Origin: Streptomyces galbus
GTDB lineage: Bacteria; Actinomycetota; Actinomycetes; Streptomycetales; Streptomycetaceae
Direction: 5' to 3'
NCBI RefSeq assembly: GCF_005280195.1
Contig: NZ_SZPR01000011.1
Coordinates: 62,001-126,000 of the forward strand
DNA length: 64,000 bases
Shown piece after piece: positions 61,374 through 64,000 of this stretch. The notes beneath the pieces were generated by a model. The model saw only the letters and a list, made by a program, of their open reading frames with translations. It ran no database searches and had not been told where the DNA came from. A program made the translations under genes and the position numbers. The number at the start of each line of letters is the position of its first letter. Within the stretch, counting starts at the first letter, position 1.

Positions 61374-63110
61374 ATGAGCCAGCAGCACTCCGCCGCACCG
61401 GCCCCGCACACCGCCGTCGCCACCGTCGCCCCGCGCGGCGACTGGTGGCGGGACGCGGTGATCTACCAGGTCTACCCGCGCAGCTTCGCCGACAGCAACG
61501 GCGACGGCATGGGCGACCTGGAAGGCGTACGCTCCCGCCTGCCGTACCTGCGCGACCTCGGCGTGGACGCGGTGTGGCTCAGCCCCTTCTACGCCTCCCC
61601 GCAGGCCGACGCCGGCTACGACGTGGCCGACTACCGTGCCGTGGACCCGATGTTCGGCAGCCTCCTCGACGCCGACGCCCTGATCCGCGACGCCCACGGG
61701 CTGGGCCTGCGGATCATCGTCGACCTGGTCCCCAACCACTCCTCCGACCAGCACGAGTGGTTCAAGCGCGCCGTCGCCGAGGGCCCCGGCTCCCCGCTGC
61801 GCGAGCGCTACCACTTCCGCCCCGGCAAGGGCGCGCACGGCGAACTGCCGCCCAACGACTGGGAGTCCATCTTCGGCGGCCCGGCCTGGACCCGGGTGAC
61901 CGAGCCCGACGGCACCCCCGGCGAGTGGTACCTGCACCTGTTCGCGCCCGAGCAGCCCGACTTCAACTGGGACCACCCGGCGGTCGGCGACGAGTTCCGC
62001 TCGATCCTGCGCTTCTGGCTGGACATGGGCGTCGACGGCTTCCGCATCGACGTGGCCCACGGCCTGGTCAAGGCGCCGGGCCTGCCCGACCTGGGCGCCC
62101 ACGACCAACTCAAGCTGCTGGGCAACGATGTCATGCCGTTCTTCGACCAGGAGGGCGTGCACGAGATCTACCGGCAGTGGCGCACGGTGCTCGACGAGTA
62201 CGCCGCGAAGGAGGGGCCCGAAGGGCCTTCGTCAGAGGGGCGGTGGTGGGAGACGGGCGGGCGGATCTTCGTGGCCGAGGCGTGGACCCCGACCATCGAG
62301 CGCACGGCGCACTACGTCCGCCCGGACGAGCTGCACCAGGCGTTCAACTTCCAGTACCTGTCCACCGCGTGGGACGCGGCCGAGCTGCGCGAGGTCATCG
62401 ACCGCACGCTGGAGGCGATGCGCCCGGTCGGCGCCCCCGCCACCTGGGTGCTGTCCAACCACGACGTCACCCGGCACGCCACCCGCTTCGCCAACCCGCC
62501 GGGCCTGGGCACCCAGATCCGCCTGGCCGGCGACCGCGAGCTCGGTCTGCGCCGGGCCCGGGCGGCGAGCCTGCTGATGCTGGCGCTGCCCGGCTCGGCC
62601 TACGTCTACCAGGGCGAGGAGCTGGGCCTGCCGGACGTCGTCGACCTGCCCGACGAGGTGCGCCAGGACCCGGCGTACTTCCGTGGCGCGGGCCAGGACG
62701 GCTTCCGCGACGGCTGCCGGGTGCCGATCCCGTGGACCCGCGAGGGCTCCTCGTACGGCTTCGGCAGCGGCGGCAGCTGGCTGCCCCAGCCGGCCGGGTG
62801 GGCGGAGCTGAGCGTGGAGGCGCAGACCGGCCGGGCCGGGTCGACGCTGGAGCTGTACCGCGCCGCCCTGCGGGTGCGCCGGGAGCAGCCCGACCTGGGC
62901 GCCGGCGACGGTGTGGAGTGGCTGACGGCGCCCGCGGGCGTCCTGGCTTTCCGGCGCGGGGAGTTCGTGTGCGTGGCCAACACCACCGGGGAGGCCGTGA
63001 CGACGCCCGCCTACGGGCGGCTGCTGCTGGCCAGCGGTGAGGTCGCCGAGACCGGCGGCGAGGCGAAGGTCCCGGCGGACACCACTGTGTGGTGGAGCAC
63101 CGCCCGGTAA
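61374..63110 (+). CDS. aglA: alpha-glucosidase, GH13 family
   Basis: 578 residues from ATG 61374, which has AAGGA upstream (61341 is an alternative). No signal peptide, so cytoplasmic. GH13 conserved regions: DLVPNHSSDQH (region I), GFRIDVAHG (region II, nucleophile Asp near residue 225), FVAEAW (acid/base Glu) and VLSNHDVTRH (transition-state Asp). Hydrolyses imported maltose/maltodextrins to glucose. It sits just after malEFG, fitting intracellular use of the imported sugar. Called aglA by memory of the S. coelicolor locus. Confidence 0.93.
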   Translation: MSQQHSAAPAPHTAVATVAPRGDWWRDAVIYQVYPRSFADSNGDGMGDLEGVRSRLPYLRDLGVDAVWLSPFYASPQADAGYDVADYRAVDPMFGSLLDADALIRDAHGLGLRIIVDLVPNHSSDQHEWFKRAVAEGPGSPLRERYHFRPGKGAHGELPPNDWESIFGGPAWTRVTEPDGTPGEWYLHLFAPEQPDFNWDHPAVGDEFRSILRFWLDMGVDGFRIDVAHGLVKAPGLPDLGAHDQLKLLGNDVMPFFDQEGVHEIYRQWRTVLDEYAAKEGPEGPSSEGRWWETGGRIFVAEAWTPTIERTAHYVRPDELHQAFNFQYLSTAWDAAELREVIDRTLEAMRPVGAPATWVLSNHDVTRHATRFANPPGLGTQIRLAGDRELGLRRARAASLLMLALPGSAYVYQGEELGLPDVVDLPDEVRQDPAYFRGAGQDGFRDGCRVPIPWTREGSSYGFGSGGSWLPQPAGWAELSVEAQTGRAGSTLELYRAALRVRREQPDLGAGDGVEWLTAPAGVLAFRRGEFVCVANTTGEAVTTPAYGRLLLASGEVAETGGEAKVPADTTVWWSTAR

Positions 63111-63131
63111 TTTCTTGCATCAACTTGCTCC

Positions 63132-63159
63132 GGCCCGCTGCCCATTTGGGCGGCGGGCC
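63132..63159 (+). terminator. terminator of the alpha-glucosidase gene
   Basis: GGCCCGCTGCCC-ATTT-GGGCGGCGGGCC with one mismatch, followed by TTTAA. Classic GC hairpin plus short T run, 22 bp after the stop codon. Confidence 0.75.
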
Positions 63160-63176
63160 TTTAACATCTGCGTCAC

Positions 63177-63206
63177 TGCAAGGTTTCAGCAAGATTGCAG
63201 CAAGAA
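63177..63206 (+). promoter_or_regulatory. amylase promoter repeats, MalR/Reg1-type
   Basis: TGCAAG at 63177-63182, CAGCAAGA at 63187-63194 and again at 63198-63205 (11-bp period), plus ATTGCAG between them. They lie 25-54 bp before the amylase start codon. Direct repeats of this type are known in Streptomyces amylase promoters and are targets of the MalR/Reg1 repressor. Confidence 0.6.
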
Positions 63207-63230
63207 CCTTCAACGGTGAAGGAACCCCAC

Positions 63231-64000
63231 ATGGCACGCAGAACGACCCTCCCGGCGGCCCTCCTCCTCGCGGCCGTCGCCATGGTTGGCATGAACCCGA
63301 CGAGTGCACAGGCCTCCCCACCTGGCACCAAGGACGTCACCGCGGTCCTCTTCGAGTGGAAGTACGACTCGGTCGCCAAGGAGTGCACCGGCACCCTCGG
63401 CCCCGCCGGCTACGGCTACGTGCAGGTCTCCCCGCCCGCCGAGCACATACAGGGCTCGCAGTGGTGGACGTCGTACCAGCCGGTCTCCTACAAGATCGCC
63501 GGGCGGCTCGGTGACCGGACCGCCTTCCGGAACATGGTCAGCACCTGCCACGCGGCCGGTGTGAAGGTCGTCGTCGACACCGTGATCAACCACATGTCGG
63601 CCGGCAGCGGCACCGGCACCGGCGGCTCGTCGTACACGAAGTACACCTACCCCGGCCTGTACTCCTCGCCCGACTTCGACGACTGCACCAGCCAGGTCGG
63701 CAACTACGCCGACCGCTGGAACGTCCAGCACTGCGAACTCGTCGGCCTCGCCGACCTCGACACCGGCGAGTCCTACGTCCGCGGCGCGATCGCCGGGTAC
63801 ATGAACGACCTGCTGACCCTCGGCGTGGACGGCTTCCGCATCGACGCCGCCAAGCACATCGACACCGCCGACCTCGCCAACATCAAGTCCCGGCTCACCA
63901 ACCCGTCGGTGTACTGGAAGCAGGAGGTCATCTACGGCGCCGGAGAGGCCGTCCAGCCCACCGAGTACACCGGCAACGGCGACGTCCAGGAGTTCCGCTA
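63231..64000 (+). CDS. aml: secreted alpha-amylase, N-terminal part
   Basis: 256 codons are in the window; the gene runs off the end with no stop. Residues 1-28 are a Sec signal peptide ([16 protein letters not shown].., then TSAQA). Mature GH13 alpha-amylase: [54 protein letters not shown] (region I), [18 protein letters not shown] (region II, nucleophile) and YGAGEAV (Glu acid/base). Degrades starch outside the cell, feeding maltodextrins to MalEFG. GAAGGAA precedes the start. Confidence 0.95.
   Translation, partial: MARRTTLPAALLLAAVAMVGMNPTSAQASPPGTKDVTAVLFEWKYDSVAKECTGTLGPAGYGYVQVSPPAEHIQGSQWWTSYQPVSYKIAGRLGDRTAFRNMVSTCHAAGVKVVVDTVINHMSAGSGTGTGGSSYTKYTYPGLYSSPDFDDCTSQVGNYADRWNVQHCELVGLADLDTGESYVRGAIAGYMNDLLTLGVDGFRIDAAKHIDTADLANIKSRLTNPSVYWKQEVIYGAGEAVQPTEYTGNGDVQEFR

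Noticed and set aside
1..64000. tRNA genes, rRNA genes and CRISPR arrays
   Set aside because: No cloverleaf with a GGTTCGAATCC-type T-loop and no regularly spaced repeat array was seen. The only tandem arrays are the 24-bp DUF72 repeat and short paired repeats.

Overview
High-GC actinobacterial chromosome, almost certainly Streptomyces. The evidence is very strong third-position GC bias, GTG starts, Tat and lipobox signals typical of the genus, RNase P RNA, an AfsR-type regulator, glnE and glnA2-type genes, and a malR-malEFG locus with a neighbouring alpha-glucosidase and secreted amylase. No tRNA, rRNA, CRISPR array or recognisable integrase gene is visible.

Layout. 1-12.5 kb: the end of an RNB-domain gene, a Uma2 gene, rnpB, a MazG-like gene, DoxX, an SDR, a Tat-exported PhoD phosphatase, an Rsm22-type methyltransferase, a serine hydrolase, a Bcr/CflA pump, a Gfo/Idh dehydrogenase, a TetR regulator and a primase/polymerase-like protein. 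12.5-17 kb: a minus-strand iron-uptake operon efeO-efeB-efeU with a trailing lipoprotein gene and an iron box. 17-24 kb: PhzF, a small exported peptide, a decayed heme oxygenase, map, an MFS pump, an F420-NADP reductase and a site-2-protease-like gene. 24-35 kb: a large SARP/NB-ARC/TPR regulator, a DrrAB-like ABC exporter, two further pumps, a TetR regulator and panB. 35-40 kb: a secreted sedolisin protease, a DUF305/DUF3105 pair and glnA2. 47-55 kb: a nucleotidyltransferase-like protein, an Orn/Lys/Arg decarboxylase, a VOC protein, a DUF72 protein and glnE. 55-64 kb: a PAP2 phosphatase, malR, malE-malF-malG, an alpha-glucosidase and the start of a secreted alpha-amylase.

The most unusual part is 40.47-47.12 kb. 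The last 87 bp of glnA2 are repeated, with two synonymous mismatches, 6649 bp downstream. Between the copies lies a visibly more AT-rich islet. The copies behave as attL and attR of a site-specific element that inserted in the 3' end of glnA2 and restored it. Both ends carry paired 7-8 bp direct repeats with an 11-bp period, like arm-type integrase sites, yet there is no integrase. The left end is a structured non-coding block of nested hairpins. The cargo is one intact gene of unknown function, an Mrr-like nuclease and a HEPN (ApeA-like) protein, the last two behind leaderless-type promoters, plus three decayed genes. I read it as a non-autonomous or decayed defence islet using glnA2 as its attachment site.

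Genes that appear to work together: efeOBU (iron import under a DmdR/IdeR-like box); malR-malEFG, alpha-glucosidase and amylase (maltodextrin uptake and breakdown, with shared CTTGCA-type boxes); glnA2 next to a basic amino acid decarboxylase (a possible polyamine link) and close to glnE (glutamine synthetase control); and TetR with the DHA2 pump at 31.7-34.1 kb.
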